From Bacteroidales bacterium (lineage in GTDB: Bacteria; Bacteroidota; Bacteroidia; Bacteroidales; UBA932): a stretch of DNA of 7,243 bases. Each line of letters begins with the position of its first letter. Within the stretch, counting starts at the first letter, position 1. The stretch is from positions 1 to 7,243 of the forward strand of contig VSOK01000074.1 in assembly GCA_009774765.1 (NCBI GenBank), read 5' to 3'. Position numbers and translations under genes: made by a program. The notes below the pieces were generated by a model. It was not told where the DNA came from and did no database searches. It saw nothing but the letters and a program-made list of their open reading frames with translations. Positions 6,557 through 7,243 of the stretch are shown one piece after another.

Positions 6557-6737
6557 ATTATTACCCAGTGTATGGTTTGTCTGGAACAGATAGCACAACA
6601 AAGAAATATTTGACACAGGATTTGGTGGATTGGGATTCTTGCTCCCCTCCAGATGAGTACTTATGGTGCGTCTATTCAAAATGCTGTGTATAAGTATATT
6701 GCAGGGAATTACCTTGGCTCGGAAACTTCGGGCAAAC
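6557..6737. other. Spacer with no recognised feature
   Basis: Between the hairpin and the tracrRNA terminator I see no convincing gene, promoter or repeat. Short open frames on both strands lack start context or recognisable protein sequence. Confidence 0.5.
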
Positions 6738-6775
6738 AAAAAAAGAAAAGCGAGACTCCGATGGAGCCCCGCTTT
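6738..6775 (-). terminator. Rho-independent terminator of the tracrRNA
   Basis: On the minus strand AAAGCGGGGCTCC pairs with GGAGTCTCGCTTT (13 pairs including two G-U) around a 3-nt ATC loop, followed by TCTTTTTTT. This stem with its U tract is the usual 3' end of a type II-C tracrRNA. Confidence 0.93.
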
Positions 6776-6822
6776 AAATGTTTTCACAACGGAATAATCC
6801 TTATTGCGAATTGCTTCAAACT
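6738..6822 (-). ncRNA. tracrRNA of a type II-C CRISPR-Cas system
   Basis: The RNA is read leftward, divergent from cas9, and is about 85 nt with the exact 5' end uncertain by a few bases. It opens with the anti-repeat, GAAGCAATTCGCAATAA (6817-6801) preceded by AAAGTTT. This pairs with the first 23 nt of the CRISPR repeat found at 3386 over 22 pairs with one bulge. Next comes a nexus-like GGATTATTCC (6800-6791, GGA/TCC stem), a linker CGTTGTGAAAACATTT (6791-6776, overlapping the last nexus base), and the terminator stem. The order anti-repeat, nexus, GAAAACATTT linker and GC-rich terminator matches what I recall of Bacteroidetes type II-C tracrRNAs. In the cell it would join crRNA to Cas9 and allow RNase III processing. 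It looks intact although the neighbouring cas9 is interrupted. Confidence 0.92.
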
Positions 6823-6826
6823 TTCA

Positions 6827-6857
6827 CAAAGGTAGAAAAATATTTTTGATTTGCAAT
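6827..6857 (-). promoter_or_regulatory. Promoter of the tracrRNA
   Basis: On the minus strand ATTG (6857-6854), a 19-bp spacer and TACCTTTG (6834-6827) match the Bacteroidetes -33/-7 pattern, with only the first T of TTTG replaced by A. Initiation a few bases further on falls at the beginning of the anti-repeat, about 6818-6823. Confidence 0.82.
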
Positions 6858-6897
6858 TTATTGCGTAAATTCAAAGGTTTTTATATCGCAAACCTCT

Positions 6898-7243
6898 ATG
6901 AAAAGAATACTCGGACTGGACCTCGGGACCAACAGCATCGGCTGGGCGGTGGTCAATGAAGCTGAAACAAATGAAGAGAAATCGTCAATTGTCAAATTGG
7001 GCGTTCGTGTAAATCCATTGACTGTAGATGAAAAGAGTAATTTTGAAAAAGGTAAAAGCATAACTACCAATGCTGACCGTACTTTGAAAAGAAGTATGAG
7101 ACGCAATCTGCAACGTTATAAGCTGCGCCGTGATGCTCTTGTCGGACTTCTGCGTGAAAACGGCTGGATCACTGAAGATACTGTCTTTGCCGAGCAGGGT
7201 AATTTTAACACATTCCAGACATTTTGACTCAGGTCAAAGGCCG
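6898..7243 (+). pseudogene. cas9: cas9 (type II-C) 5' end, interrupted by an in-frame TGA; continues past window
   Basis: Translation from ATG 6898 gives a clear Cas9 N-terminus. RuvC-I is ILGLDLGTNSIGWAVV with catalytic D8. It is followed by KLGVRVNPLTVDE and an arginine-rich bridge helix around residues 60-78 (R61, R65, R68, R69, R73, R77, R78). The frame stops at TGA 7225-7227 after 109 residues, whereas type II-C Cas9 has roughly 1,000-1,450. Directly after the stop the same frame reads LRSKA. Relatives have an (R)LRxKA motif here, so one CGA-to-TGA change explains the interruption. The start codon follows a 6-bp inverted repeat AGGTTT/AAACCT (6875-6880 with 6890-6895). The tracrRNA gene lies upstream and divergent, the usual type II-C place. 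A functional protein would need readthrough, re-initiation or a sequencing correction. The remaining nuclease and PAM-reading domains are outside the window. Confidence 0.88.

Noticed and set aside
6494..6787. Open frames on both strands between the DUF4838 gene and cas9 (6502-6693 plus, 6494-6787 minus)
   Set aside because: They cross the hairpin, and the minus-strand one also covers the tracrRNA terminator. They have low-complexity or unrecognisable translations and no promoter or start context.

Overview
The window looks like a chromosomal segment of a gut-type Bacteroidales bacterium. Both promoters with the best match fit the Bacteroidetes primary sigma-factor pattern (TTTG or TTG, 19-21 bp, TAnnTTTG). 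Shine-Dalgarno sequences are absent. The proteins are also typical of the group: a lipoprotein 5'-nucleotidase, a secreted DUF4838 protein, and a type II-C Cas9 resembling those of Bacteroides and relatives. No species can be named from the sequence alone.

Layout: (1) 1-200 is the 3' end of a gene for a probable outer-membrane beta-barrel protein. A 5'-nucleotidase/UshA-like lipoprotein (220-1962) follows 19 bp later, and a strong intrinsic terminator (1986-2022) ends that unit. (2) 2084-3298 encodes a stand-alone FAD-dependent amine/amino-acid-type oxidoreductase. (3) 3299-4188 is a gene-free stretch of about 890 bp that is rich in structure. It holds one solitary type II-C CRISPR-repeat-like sequence (3386-3432), an intrinsic terminator (3489-3519), two diverged copies of a two-hairpin element 224 bp apart (3687-3774 and 3911-4005), and a perfect 15-bp direct repeat at its two ends. 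It finishes in a very good promoter (4107-4139). (4) 4189-6441 encodes a secreted DUF4838 protein with a C-terminal discoidin-like domain. (5) 6442-6897 holds degenerate 16-bp tandem repeats that run into a long perfect hairpin, and then a complete tracrRNA gene on the minus strand. (6) 6898 to the window end is the start of cas9, interrupted by an in-frame TGA after codon 109.

The most interesting content is CRISPR-related. The tracrRNA appears intact, with promoter, anti-repeat, nexus and terminator. Its anti-repeat can form about 22 base pairs, with a single bulge, with the solitary repeat 3.4 kb away on the far side of the DUF4838 gene. Cas9 has the RuvC-I motif and arginine-rich bridge helix, but then a TGA where relatives have the Arg of an RLRxKA motif, and the same frame resumes as LRSKA. 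This points to a recently inactivated (or leaky, or mis-sequenced) type II-C locus that still has a working-looking RNA component and an orphan repeat. The repeat may drive, or be part of, a small RNA. Whether cas1, cas2, a full array or the rest of cas9 follow cannot be seen here.
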